Positions 1 through 7,936 are shown, numbered from the stretch's first letter. The stretch: DNA of 53,717 nt from Oxalobacteraceae bacterium (GCA_003537575.1 DPRS01000038.1:59821-113537); one strand, 5' to 3'. Made by a program: numbers and translations. Notes: generated by a model from the letters alone, not told the origin.

Positions 1-1901
1 GAAATCACCAGGCGCAGGTTGGCCTCGGTCATTTCGCGCTTGGCCTTGCGCGCCTTCATTTCGCCGGCCGACATGCGCTTGTTGATGACGCGCAGGTCCG
101 GCAGCGGCAGCACCACGCGCGCCTGCAGGTCGATCAGTTTCTGCTGCAGTTCCTTGATGGTGGGCACGTTACGGCCCAGCACGGCGCTGTAATCCTTGTT
201 GGCGGCGACTTCGCCATCGACCCAGTCGAGATTGGTTTCATTGCCCGGGAAAACCTTGATGAAATGGGCGCGCGGCATGCCGCAGCGATTCACCGCCACA
301 TCGAGGATCTGCTTTTCGATATGGCGCACTTCATCGACCTGACCGCGCAGGGTGTCGCACAGCTTTTCGACGAACTTGGCGGTAAAGCGCAGCCCCAGCA
401 ATTCGTTGGAGATGGTTTCCTGCGCCTTGACGTAGGGCTTGGAATTGTAGCCTTCCTTTTCGAAAGCCTTGCGCATCTTGTCGAACTGCGACGAGATGTT
501 GCTGAATTTATCGAGGGCGTCACGCTTCAACTGCTCGAGCTGCTCGGCCGAGAAGCCGGCGGCGCCACCGCCGCTGTTGGCTTCCTCTTCCTCTTCTTCC
601 TCTTCTTCCTCTTCCTCTTCTTCCTCTTCTTCCTCATCGGCGGAAGCGGCGACGGCCGGCGCGGCGGCGACTTCTTCGGAAACGTTCAGGTCGACCATGC
701 CGTCGACGATTTCATCGACCTTGATTTCCTCGCCTTCGATGCGCTCGGCGGCGGCGAGAATTTCGGCGATGGTGGTCGGACAGGCGGAGATCGCCTGGAT
801 CATGTCCTTCAGGCCTTCCTCGATGCGCTTGGCGATTTCGATTTCGCCTTCGCGCGTCAGCAGCTCGACCGAACCCATCTCGCGCATGTACATGCGCACC
901 GGATCGGTGGTGCGGCCGAAATCGGAATCGACGGTGGACAGGGCGGCTTCGGCGGCGGCGTCGGCATCTTCGTCGGAGGCGACGTTGGCGACGGCGTCCG
1001 ACAGCAGCAGGGTCTCGGCATCGGGCGCCTGCTCATAGACGGCAATGCCCATGTCGTTGAAGGTGCCGATGATGCCTTCGATCGCTTCCGGATCGACGAT
1101 GTTGTCCGGCAGGTGGTCGTTGATTTCCGAATACGTCAGGAAGCCGCGGTCCTTGCCCAGCTTGATCAGGGTCTTGAGCTTTTGCCGGCGGCGTTCGAGC
1201 TCTTCCTCGGAAGCTTCGGTGTCGGACGAGAAGGCGTCTTTCAGGAGGGCCTTTTCCTTGGCCTTGCGGTCTTTCGCGCGCGCCTTGTCGGCGGCCTTGA
1301 GCTCGGCGCGTTCGACAGCGTTCAGCGCGGCGACTTCGTCGTTCTCAGGCTGAAAATCTTTCGGTTTGCGACCGCGGCGGCCCGGCACTTTCACGCCCGG
1401 CAAAACATAGCCGGAAGTATCGATGGCTGCCAATGCCGCGGCATCGGTAGTCTGGCTGACCGGCGCGGCTGAAGTGACCAGAATGGTCGCCTTGGGTTCC
1501 GCCTTGGCGGCCTTGCTGGTCTTGCCGGTCGATTTCGCTTCGGATTTCTTGGTCACAGGGGCTTTCGCTGTTACCGGCACTGCCTTGGCGGCGCCGGTGG
1601 GTGAAGGTTTGACTGCGGCGGATTTCGCGGCGGTTTTCGGCGCGGCCTTCGCCGCCACCTTAGATTGGGTCGGCGCGGCTGTCGTCAAGGCTTTGGCCGG
1701 GGTTTTTGCAGCTGATTTCGGGGCTTTTTCCGCAGTTGCAGTCTTGTTCCTGGCTGTTGTCTCCTTGGCGGGCGCAACCGTCTTTACCGGCTTGGCGGCG
1801 CTCTTGGCGGCCGTCGGCTTGGTGCTCTTGGTGCTCTTCGCGGCTTTGGTCGAGGGTTTCGCGGAGGTCTTGGTCGCGGACTTCTTCATTGCGTTCGCCA
1901 T
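1..1901 (-). CDS. rpoD: RNA polymerase primary sigma factor RpoD (C-terminal part outside the window)
   Basis: This is the housekeeping sigma-70 factor. About 633 codons are visible, starting at the ATG at 1901; a second in-frame ATG lies 12 bases inside (1889). The first ~150 residues are Lys/Ala/Thr/Pro-rich and resemble a histone H1 tail. Region 1.1 follows (~235-300, around KTLIKLGKDRGFLTY), then region 1.2 (~330-365, DPVRMYMREMGSVELL), then the non-conserved insert. That insert carries a run of 18 consecutive Glu (residues 423-440). The reading frame leaves the window at ANLRLVIS, the start of region 2, so the core-binding and -10/-35 recognition domains are not visible. It is the last gene of the rpsU-yqeY-dnaG-rpoD operon and has its own promoter in the 221-base gap behind dnaG. 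Identity is certain; the exact start between the two ATGs is not. Confidence 0.97.
   Translation of the reverse strand, partial: MANAMKKSATKTSAKPSTKAAKSTKSTKPTAAKSAAKPVKTVAPAKETTARNKTATAEKAPKSAAKTPAKALTTAAPTQSKVAAKAAPKTAAKSAAVKPSPTGAAKAVPVTAKAPVTKKSEAKSTGKTSKAAKAEPKATILVTSAAPVSQTTDAAALAAIDTSGYVLPGVKVPGRRGRKPKDFQPENDEVAALNAVERAELKAADKARAKDRKAKEKALLKDAFSSDTEASEEELERRRQKLKTLIKLGKDRGFLTYSEINDHLPDNIVDPEAIEGIIGTFNDMGIAVYEQAPDAETLLLSDAVANVASDEDADAAAEAALSTVDSDFGRTTDPVRMYMREMGSVELLTREGEIEIAKRIEEGLKDMIQAISACPTTIAEILAAAERIEGEEIKVDEIVDGMVDLNVSEEVAAAPAVAASADEEEEEEEEEEEEEEEEEEANSGGGAAGFSAEQLEQLKRDALDKFSNISSQFDKMRKAFEKEGYNSKPYVKAQETISNELLGLRFTAKFVEKLCDTLRGQVDEVRHIEKQILDVAVNRCGMPRAHFIKVFPGNETNLDWVDGEVAANKDYSAVLGRNVPTIKELQQKLIDLQARVVLPLPDLRVINKRMSAGEMKARKAKREMTEANLRLVI
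582..635 (-). repeat. Glu-codon microsatellite inside rpoD (18 x GAA/GAG)
   Basis: Eighteen consecutive GAA/GAG codons encode an uninterrupted polyglutamate run, preceded by Asp. The GAA and GAG codons are interspersed, so it is not a perfect trinucleotide repeat. It lies in the acidic non-conserved insert of sigma-70. Confidence 0.95.
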
Positions 1902-2060
1902 GGAATCAACTGTCAATTAGAGGTTAATCTTGCTACGCGGTTCATGCAACTGATGCACTTGTTCCGGCCCAAAAACCCGAAACGCATTTCGCTCATTCAT
2001 CCCGCTGGCGCAGCAATGCGGCGGGGGTTATGCGCTAAGGCCTTGAATCAAAAGCTTTTA

Positions 2061-2090
2061 ATTATAGCACAGGCGAAGGTGTTCCTTCAA
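2061..2090 (-). promoter_or_regulatory. Internal promoter for rpoD
   Basis: In the dnaG-rpoD gap the minus strand reads TTGAAG (2085-2090), an 18-base spacer, then TATAAT (2061-2066). The -10 is preceded by TGC, giving an extended -10 element. It would start transcription near 2054, about 150 bases before the rpoD ATG. An independent rpoD promoter downstream of dnaG is a known feature of this operon in other bacteria. Confidence 0.65.
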
Positions 2091-2122
2091 AGACACGGAC
2101 TCAAATTGTCTGAATTACCACG

Positions 2123-3919
2123 CTATCCTTGGCCGGATTCGGCTTGCGCTTCGCGCCGCAATTGATCTTGCGTCAACATCAGCTCGCGGTAACGCTGGCG
2201 CGCCTCTTCCGTTTGCAGGCCGCCGGCGGCCAGCTGCTCCAGCTCTGCTTTTAAATGTTTCATTTTAGTCTGCCGTAGCGCTCCGGCAAGCTCCAGGCGA
2301 GCCGTGTCGCTATCGGATTCTTGATCCGCCGCAATCTCGGCAATCAAATCCTCGAATTCTCCTCCAGAGGCGCGCAATTGTTCGGCCAGGGCGGCGAATG
2401 TCGCCTGTTCGCCCATGGCGCGGGTGGCGCCGATAAGTTGCAGCAATATTTCCGCGCGCTCGGGCGCCAGCTGCGCCAGCACATCGAGCGCGTCCTGATC
2501 GAGCCCGGCGGCCAGTTCCGGATGGGCCACCAGCAGCCGCAGGATCTGCCGCTCCAGCCCTACTGGCGCCGGCCGGCCGCTCTTCGGCGGCGCCACGCGG
2601 GCGCGCGCGACCGGCCTGGCCAGCTCGAACAGCGCCTCGATCTCCGCCGGGGTCGATTGCGTCATCTGCGCCAGCGCGCGCACGATCTGCAGGCGCAGCG
2701 CCGAGGCCGGCATGGCTTTCAGCAGCGGCTTGGCATCGAACTGCGCGCGCGCCCTGCCCTCGGCGGTACGCAAGTCATGCTCACCGGCGACTTCCTTGAG
2801 CAGAAAGCGGGACAGCGGCATGGCATCCTTGATCTGCTCCTCGAAAGCGGCGGCGCCGAATTCGCGCACATAGCTGTCGGGGTCGTGCTCGGAGGGCAGG
2901 AACAGGAACTGGATGGTCTTGTCGTCGCCGGCATACGGCAGGCAGGCATCCAGCGCGCGGCGGGCGGCGCGGCGGCCGGCGGCGTCGCCGTCGAAGCTGA
3001 ACACCACGTGGTCAGTCTGGCGCAGCAGCTTTTGCACATGGGTCGGCGTGCAGGCGGTGCCGAGCGTGGCCACTGCCTGCGGAAAGCCGAGCTGGGCCAG
3101 CGCCACCACGTCCATGTAGCCTTCGGTGACCAGCACGTAGCCGGCGTCGCGGATGGCCTGGCGTGCCTCGAACAGGCCGTACAGCTCGCTACCCTTCTGG
3201 AACAGCGGGGTTTCCGGCGAATTCAGGTATTTCGGTTCGCCCTGCTCCAGCACACGCCCGCCGAAGCCGATCACCTGGCCCTTGGTGTTGCGGATCGGGA
3301 ACATGATGCGATCGCGGAAGCGGTCGTAGCGCTTACGGTTGGCGCCCTCTTCCTCGCTCCTGTCGATCACCAGGCCGGCTTCGACCAGGGCATCGTTTTG
3401 ATAATCCGGGAAGACCGTGCGCAGGCTGTCCCAGGCATCGGGAGCGTAGCCCATGCCGAAGCGGGCAGCGATTTCGCCGGAGAGACCGCGCTTTTGCAGG
3501 TAGGCGATGGCATTCTGGGCACCGCGCAACTGGCGACGGTAATGATCGCCGGCGCGCGTCATGACTTCCGACAGCGCCAGGGTCCTGGCTTGCGCTTCGG
3601 CGCGCTGCGCCGGCGGCAGGCGGTCGTCGTCGTCCGGCACGGTCATGCCGACACCCTGCGCCAGGTCCTTGACCGCATCGACGAAACCGACGCCGGAATA
3701 CTCGATCAGAAAGCCGATGGCGGTGCCGTGCGCGCCGCAGCCGAAGCAGTGGTAGAACTGCTTGGACGGGCTGACGGTGAAGCTGGGGGATTTTTCGTTA
3801 TGGAAGGGGCATAGCCCCATGAAATTGGCGCCGCCCTTTTTCAGCTGGACGTACTTTCCCACCACGTCGACGATGTCGACCCGGTTGAGCAAGTCCTGGA
3901 TGAAGGATTGCGGAATCAC
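2123..3919 (-). CDS. dnaG: DNA primase DnaG
   Basis: Synthesises RNA primers for replication. The protein has 598 residues, normal for the family. The N-terminal CHC2 zinc finger has ligands Cys37, His40, Cys58 and Cys61 (CPFHNEKSPSF ... HCFGCG). The catalytic TOPRIM core follows, with VTEGYMDVVAL (~residue 265) and the acidic FSFDGDAAGRRAA motif (~310). The C-terminal third is the Ala/Leu-rich helical part expected for the DnaB-binding domain. The gene starts 10 bases after the yqeY stop, so translation is probably coupled. It is third in the rpsU-yqeY-dnaG-rpoD operon. Confidence 0.98.
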   Translation of the reverse strand: MIPQSFIQDLLNRVDIVDVVGKYVQLKKGGANFMGLCPFHNEKSPSFTVSPSKQFYHCFGCGAHGTAIGFLIEYSGVGFVDAVKDLAQGVGMTVPDDDDRLPPAQRAEAQARTLALSEVMTRAGDHYRRQLRGAQNAIAYLQKRGLSGEIAARFGMGYAPDAWDSLRTVFPDYQNDALVEAGLVIDRSEEEGANRKRYDRFRDRIMFPIRNTKGQVIGFGGRVLEQGEPKYLNSPETPLFQKGSELYGLFEARQAIRDAGYVLVTEGYMDVVALAQLGFPQAVATLGTACTPTHVQKLLRQTDHVVFSFDGDAAGRRAARRALDACLPYAGDDKTIQFLFLPSEHDPDSYVREFGAAAFEEQIKDAMPLSRFLLKEVAGEHDLRTAEGRARAQFDAKPLLKAMPASALRLQIVRALAQMTQSTPAEIEALFELARPVARARVAPPKSGRPAPVGLERQILRLLVAHPELAAGLDQDALDVLAQLAPERAEILLQLIGATRAMGEQATFAALAEQLRASGGEFEDLIAEIAADQESDSDTARLELAGALRQTKMKHLKAELEQLAAGGLQTEEARQRYRELMLTQDQLRREAQAESGQG

Positions 3920-3929
3920 TTCGGCTGCA

Positions 3930-4379
3930 TCAAGCCTTGGCCAGCGCCGCCTTCACCTGAGCGGAGACTGCGGTCATGTCGGCGCGGCCGGCCAGCTTGG
4001 CCTTCAATACACCCATCACCTTGCCCATGTCTTGCGGGCCGGCTGCGCCGGTGGCAGAGATGGCGGCGGCGACTTCGGCCTGCACTTCGGCGTCCGACAG
4101 GGCTGCGGGCATGTAAGCCGAGAGAATCGCCAGCTCGGCCTTTTCGGCATCAGCCAGGTCCTGGCGGCCGCCGGCTTCGAACTGGGCGATCGAATCCTTG
4201 CGCTGCTTGACCATCTTTTCGATGATGCCGAGGACCAGGGTGTCGTTGAGCTCGACGCGCTCATCGACTTCCTTTTGCTTCATGGCGGCGGTCAGCAGGC
4301 GGATGGTGCCGAGGCGGGCACTGTCCTTGGCGCGCATGGCGGTTTTCATGTCTTCGGTGATCTGTTCTTTCAGGCTCAT
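3930..4379 (-). CDS. GatB/YqeY domain protein
   Basis: A 149-residue protein of the YqeY family, related to the C-terminal tail domain of the GatB amidotransferase subunit. It starts MSLKEQITEDMKTAMRAKD and has the family's helical layout (TIRLLTAAMKQKEVDER near residue 25; GKVMGVLKAKLAGRADM near 117). YqeY proteins very often sit between rpsU and dnaG. A direct role is not established; a tRNA-related role is only suggested by homology to GatB. It is separated from rpsU by a terminator-like hairpin and from dnaG by 10 bases. Confidence 0.93.
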   Translation of the reverse strand: MSLKEQITEDMKTAMRAKDSARLGTIRLLTAAMKQKEVDERVELNDTLVLGIIEKMVKQRKDSIAQFEAGGRQDLADAEKAELAILSAYMPAALSDAEVQAEVAAAISATGAAGPQDMGKVMGVLKAKLAGRADMTAVSAQVKAALAKA

Positions 4380-4411
4380 GCCATCTCCATGGTCGATTGA
4401 CTAAAAACGCC

Positions 4412-4445
4412 AAAACCCGCTGCGGACCGTTGCCGGAGCGGGTTT
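4412..4445 (-). terminator. Attenuator-like hairpin between rpsU and yqeY
   Basis: A perfect 9-bp stem (AAACCCGCT at 4413-4421 pairing with AGCGGGTTT at 4437-4445) has a 15-base loop. On the minus strand it is followed by TTTTGGCGTTTTTAG, a broken T-tract. It lies right after the rpsU stop. Partial termination here would make much more S21 than primase or sigma, as described for the E. coli operon. Confidence 0.7.
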
Positions 4446-4476
4446 GCGCCAGGTCCGCAAGACTGCGGACGAGAAA

Positions 4477-4689
4477 TCAGTACAGCTTTTTCGGCAACTG
4501 CTGGCTGCGGATGCGCTTGTAATGGCGCTTCACGGCAGCGGCGAGCTTGCGCTTGCGCTCTGCAGTCGGCTTCTCGTAAAACTCACGCGCACGCAACTCG
4601 GTCAGCAGACCGGTTTTTTCGATGGTGCGCTTGAAGCGACGCATGGCAACTTCGAACGGCTCGTTTTCTTTCAGGCGAATAGTGGTCAT
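4477..4689 (-). CDS. rpsU: 30S ribosomal protein S21
   Basis: Small-subunit protein bS21, 70 residues and highly basic (MTTIRLKENEPFEVAMRRFKR at the start, RKRKLAAAVKRHYKRIRSQ near the end), the normal length for Betaproteobacteria. It is the first gene of the macromolecular synthesis operon and is followed by the attenuator-like hairpin. In E. coli its divergent neighbour is tsaD; here tsaD is about 17 kb away, beyond the nitrate cluster. Confidence 0.98.
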   Translation of the reverse strand: MTTIRLKENEPFEVAMRRFKRTIEKTGLLTELRAREFYEKPTAERKRKLAAAVKRHYKRIRSQQLPKKLY

Positions 4690-4727
4690 GTAAAAATCAA
4701 ACCGGATAATTTATGGGAAAGAACGCG

Positions 4728-4736
4728 ATTGTAGCA
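4728..4736 (-). promoter_or_regulatory. Candidate rpsU operon promoter (extended -10)
   Basis: The minus strand carries TGCTACAAT, an extended -10 box (TACAAT at 4728-4733), about 40 bases before the rpsU ATG. No convincing -35 hexamer lies at the right distance. This is the only plausible promoter seen in the 134-base gap. Confidence 0.45.
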
Positions 4737-4823
4737 GGTTTAAATTTTGATGGGAAGATGTTTACTGGGATGCGTTTCTGGCATGCACTTATGCCGGTTA
4801 TACCGCCTGTTTTTACCATCTGC

Positions 4824-6020
4824 TTATGCCGCCTGCCCGGCCGCGACGCCGGATGACCAGGCCCACTGGAAGTTGTAGCCGCCCAGCCAACCGGTGACAT
4901 CGACGGCCTCGCCCACGAAGTACAGGCCGGGCACCTTGTTAGCCATCATGCTTTGTTGCGACAGTTCGCGCGTATCGATGCCGCCGCGCGTGACTTCGGC
5001 TTTTTTGTAGCCTTCCGTGCCGTCCGGGGTGATGCGCCAGGCGTTGAGGGATGCGCCGAGTTGCCGCAATTGCTTGTCCGGCAGGTCGGCCAGGCGAGCG
5101 TCGCCTTTCATGCCCTGCACCTGCAGCCAGCTTTCCGCCAGGCGCGCCGGCAGCCATTGTGCCAGCGTGTTGGCAAGGTTCTTCTTGCTGTTGGCCTTGG
5201 CGTGCAGCAGCGCTTCGGTCAGGTCTTCCTGCGGCGCCAGGTTGATGGTCAGCGCGGCGCCGGGCTGCCAGTAGCTGGAAATCTGCAGCACGGCAGGGCC
5301 GGACAGGCCGCGATGGGTGAACAGTAAATCTTCCAGGAAGTGGCCGCGCGCCTTTTTCTCGCCCGTCTCGATCTCGACTTCCAGGGCGATGCCGGCCAGC
5401 GGCACGAAGGGCTGCCATTCGCCGGCGCCGAAGGTCAGCGGCACCAGCGCCGGGCGCGGCTCGACCAGCTTGAGGTCGAACTGGCGGGCGATGCGGTAAG
5501 CCAGATCGCTGGCGCCGATTTTCGGGATCGACAGGCCGCCGCTGGCAATCACCACGCTTTGCGCGAGGATGTCGCCGGCATCGGTGTCGATGCGAAAGGT
5601 TTCGCCTGCCTTGGCGATGGCCGCCACCTTGCACGGCATCCGCCAGGCGACATGGCCCAGATCGCACTCGGCCTTGAGCATGGCGATGATGTCTTCGGCG
5701 GAATCGTCGCAGAACAGCTGGCCCTTGTGCTTCTCATGGAAGGGGATGCGATAACGCTTGACGAGGTCGATGAAGTCGCGCGCGGTGTAGCGCGACAGCG
5801 CGCTCCTGCAGAAGTGCGGATTGTCGGAGAGGTAGTTTTGCGGGCCGGCGTCGAGGTTGGTGAAATTGCAGCGGCCGCCGCCGGAAATGCGGATCTTTTC
5901 CGCCAACTTTTCGGCATGGTCGATCAGGACGACCTTCCTGCCGCGCTGGCCCGCTACCGCGGCGCACATCATGCCGGCAGCGCCGGCGCCAATGACTGCT
6001 ACATCGTACTGAATTGTCAT
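4824..6020 (-). CDS. FAD-dependent oxidoreductase, BaiN/YhiN (HI0933) family
   Basis: A 398-residue flavoprotein. The N-terminal Rossmann motif VAVIGAGAAGMMCAAVAG (~residue 7) binds FAD, followed by the family signature KIRISGGGRCNFTN (~43) and a C-terminal GLYFVGEAVDVTGWLGGYN segment (~365) typical of HI0933-like proteins. Family members are annotated as NAD(P)/FAD-dependent oxidoreductases and their substrate is generally unknown. The gene stands alone between the rpsU operon and the nitrate cluster. Its start codon lies in one arm of a perfect 9-bp inverted repeat (6019-6045). Confidence 0.9.
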   Translation of the reverse strand: MTIQYDVAVIGAGAAGMMCAAVAGQRGRKVVLIDHAEKLAEKIRISGGGRCNFTNLDAGPQNYLSDNPHFCRSALSRYTARDFIDLVKRYRIPFHEKHKGQLFCDDSAEDIIAMLKAECDLGHVAWRMPCKVAAIAKAGETFRIDTDAGDILAQSVVIASGGLSIPKIGASDLAYRIARQFDLKLVEPRPALVPLTFGAGEWQPFVPLAGIALEVEIETGEKKARGHFLEDLLFTHRGLSGPAVLQISSYWQPGAALTINLAPQEDLTEALLHAKANSKKNLANTLAQWLPARLAESWLQVQGMKGDARLADLPDKQLRQLGASLNAWRITPDGTEGYKKAEVTRGGIDTRELSQQSMMANKVPGLYFVGEAVDVTGWLGGYNFQWAWSSGVAAGQAA

Positions 6021-6045
6021 GGATTATGCATTTCGGATAATCCAT
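6019..6045. repeat. Inverted repeat over the start of the BaiN-like gene
   Basis: ATGGATTAT (6019-6027) and ATAATCCAT (6037-6045) form a perfect 9-bp dyad with a 9-base loop. The left arm includes the start codon of the flavoprotein gene. A TACAAT -10-like box on the minus strand (6047-6052) abuts the right arm. It could be an operator at the transcription start or a hairpin that hides the start codon. Confidence 0.7.
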
Positions 6046-6103
6046 GATTGTAAGCGAGGAACAGGCGCGCCGGCGGCACAGCCGGCAAGCTCGCCGGACA
6101 AGC

Positions 6104-6174
6104 CGGGTGCAGGGGAATGCGTCGGGCTTGAATCACGTCTCATTCAAACCATACGGCGCATTCCCCTGCACCCG
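6104..6174. repeat. Long imperfect hairpin (17-bp perfect inverted repeat) behind cobA
   Basis: GGGTGCAGGGGAATGCG (6105-6121) is repeated perfectly in inverted orientation at 6157-6173. The pairing extends one C-G outward and three pairs inward. The loop contains a second dyad, TTGAAT/ATTCAA (6128-6133, 6142-6147). The whole 71-base segment can fold into one long hairpin directly behind the cobA stop. There is no T-tract, so it is not a standard intrinsic terminator. It is flanked at 6070-6106 by several GCCGG/CCGGC motifs. Confidence 0.8.
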
Positions 6175-6180
6175 CCGGAG

Positions 6181-6960
6181 TCAGCTGGCGCTTGCGGTGC
6201 GTTGTTGCAGGATATGCGCAGTGCTGTCGGCGCAACGCACTACGTCGCCGACCACGATGATCGCCGGGCTGCCGAGTTCCGATGCGGCCAGGTCTGCGGG
6301 CAAGCGCGCGAGCGTCGTGATCAGCTGCGCCTGGGCGGCGCCGGTGGCGGACTGGATTACCGCGACCGGGGTCGCCGGCGCCTTGCCGCCGGCCAGCAGT
6401 GCCGCCTGGATTTCCGCGCAGCGGGCGATGCCCATGTAGATCACCAGCGTCAGATCGAGCTTGGCCAGCGTTTCCCAGTCCGGGTTGGCATCGCGGGTCT
6501 TGCCGTGGCCGGTGACGAAGACCGCGCCCTGGCTCCAGTTGCGGTGGGTCAGCGGGATGCCGAGCGATGCCGGCGCCGCCAGGCCGCTGGAGATGCCGTT
6601 GATGACTTCGACCTCGATGCCGGCGGCGCGCAGGTGCTCGCGCTCTTCGCCGCCGCGGCCGAATATGAATGGATCGCCGCCTTTCAGCCGCACGACGACG
6701 CGGTCGGCCTGCGCTTCTGAAATCATCAGGCGCTCGATGAATTCCTGCGGGGTCGACTGGCAGCCGCCGCGTTTGCCCACGGGGATGACGCGGGCTTCGG
6801 GGGATGCCATCTTCAGCACTGCCGGATTGACGAGGTCGTCGACCAGCAGCACATCGGCGCGGGCGATGGCCTTGGCGGCCTTGAGGGTCAGCAGGTCGGG
6901 GTCGCCGGGGCCGGCGCCCACCAGGTAGACTTTAGCGGGATGGTTCGTCTGGGTTCGCAT
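6181..6960 (-). CDS. cobA: Uroporphyrinogen-III C-methyltransferase
   Basis: SAM-dependent methylation of uroporphyrinogen III to precorrin-2, the first step to siroheme. The protein has 259 residues and is a single SUMT domain without the CysG dehydrogenase/ferrochelatase part. Visible signatures are VYLVGAGPGDPDLLTLKA (~residue 11), VVRLKGGDPFIFGRGGEE (~88) and a GISSGLAAPASLGIPLTHR segment (~122). It is last in the nirB-nirD-nasA-ybiB-cobA arm and overlaps the end of ybiB by 29 bases. Siroheme is the cofactor of NirB, so the placement makes biochemical sense. The later siroheme steps must be encoded elsewhere. Confidence 0.95.
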   Translation of the reverse strand: MRTQTNHPAKVYLVGAGPGDPDLLTLKAAKAIARADVLLVDDLVNPAVLKMASPEARVIPVGKRGGCQSTPQEFIERLMISEAQADRVVVRLKGGDPFIFGRGGEEREHLRAAGIEVEVINGISSGLAAPASLGIPLTHRNWSQGAVFVTGHGKTRDANPDWETLAKLDLTLVIYMGIARCAEIQAALLAGGKAPATPVAVIQSATGAAQAQLITTLARLPADLAASELGSPAIIVVGDVVRCADSTAHILQQRTASAS

Positions 6961-7936
6961 GATGGATCTGCCTTGTTCGTATCTGTCTCGATACTAGCAA
7001 GCAGTGTTCCACCTGTTCGGCGATTGGTTGCGGCACCGGTTGGGTGCCATTCAGGGCTTCCCTGATCCACGCGGCAGTAGACGTCGCATCACTTGAGGGC
7101 GGCAGCGGGGGCATTTCATCGACCGGCTCCTGTTTTTGCACCAGCACAGTGCGTTGCCTTTCGTGAAACCATTCGATTTGCTGGGCGCGCTTGGCATGGG
7201 CGACCGTCTCGCCTTCCGTGCCGCGCATCAGGAAAGCGTCGCCGCGTTCGGGCGGCGCTGCGGTGGTGAAATAGCTGGAGAGCATTTCCAGGTATTCCGG
7301 ATGCGTGTAGGACGTCAACCGCAGCGCCGGCTGGACGAACGGCTGCAGGATCTTGACCAGGGTATGGGTGGAACTGCGCACACCGAGGATGCGCCGCAGC
7401 GACAACTGGTGCGCCAGCTTCGGCGCCAGCAGGTCGATCGGCATGAAGGCCGGCACGCCGCGGGCGAATTCGTCTTGCGCCGCCAGCGCCGAGCCCGCCG
7501 GCGGCAGGCCGAGCTGATGGAAAATCTCGGCGGTGGTGACGCGACCGGGATCGTGCAGCACGCCATGCACCAGCACCGGCGCGCCGGCGCGGGCCAGCAG
7601 CAGCGCCAGCAGCGGCGTGAGATTGGGCATGTTGCGCGAACCGTTATAGCTGGGGATGACGATGGGCGCATAGTCGCCCGCGGGGGCCGGCAGCAGTTCG
7701 AAGGAGCGTTCGGCGGCGTCGAGGAAGCCGGCCAGTTCTTCGACCGATTCGCCCTTGATGCGCATGGCCAGCAGGATCGCGCCCAGCTCCAGGTCGGAGA
7801 CGCGTCCATCCAGCATGGCGGCATACATGAGATCGGCATCGGCGCGCGACAGGCTGCGCGCGCCCCCCGTTCCGCGGCCGATTTCCTTGATGAAGCGGGC
7901 GGCGGCGAGAGCTTGGTTTTCGTGTAGAGGATCCAT
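6932..7936 (-). CDS. ybiB: YbiB family protein (TrpD2-like, phosphoribosyltransferase fold)
   Basis: A 334-residue protein with the anthranilate phosphoribosyltransferase fold. The N-terminal helical domain reads DADLMYAAMLDGRVSDLELGAILLAMRIKGES, as in TrpD. The catalytic-domain region has IVIPSYNGSRNMPNLTPLLALLLARAG and LVHGVLHDPGRVTTAEIF, where TrpD has its PRPP-binding glycine-rich loops. E. coli YbiB (TrpD2) has been reported to bind nucleic acid rather than make tryptophan. It lies between nasA and cobA, overlapping the latter by 29 bases, so it is expressed with the nitrate reductase. Its role in nitrate assimilation is unknown to me. Confidence 0.85.
   Translation of the reverse strand: MDPLHENQALAAARFIKEIGRGTGGARSLSRADADLMYAAMLDGRVSDLELGAILLAMRIKGESVEELAGFLDAAERSFELLPAPAGDYAPIVIPSYNGSRNMPNLTPLLALLLARAGAPVLVHGVLHDPGRVTTAEIFHQLGLPPAGSALAAQDEFARGVPAFMPIDLLAPKLAHQLSLRRILGVRSSTHTLVKILQPFVQPALRLTSYTHPEYLEMLSSYFTTAAPPERGDAFLMRGTEGETVAHAKRAQQIEWFHERQRTVLVQKQEPVDEMPPLPPSSDATSTAAWIREALNGTQPVPQPIAEQVEHCLLVSRQIRTRQIHHANPDEPSR

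Noticed and set aside
264..1472. Long plus-strand open frame (402 codons) across rpoD
   Set aside because: It is antisense to rpoD; low-complexity Gly/Phe/Leu composition reflects the GC-rich antisense frame and the polyglutamate codons.
2321..3814. 497-codon plus-strand open frame across dnaG
   Set aside because: Antisense shadow of dnaG with no family features.
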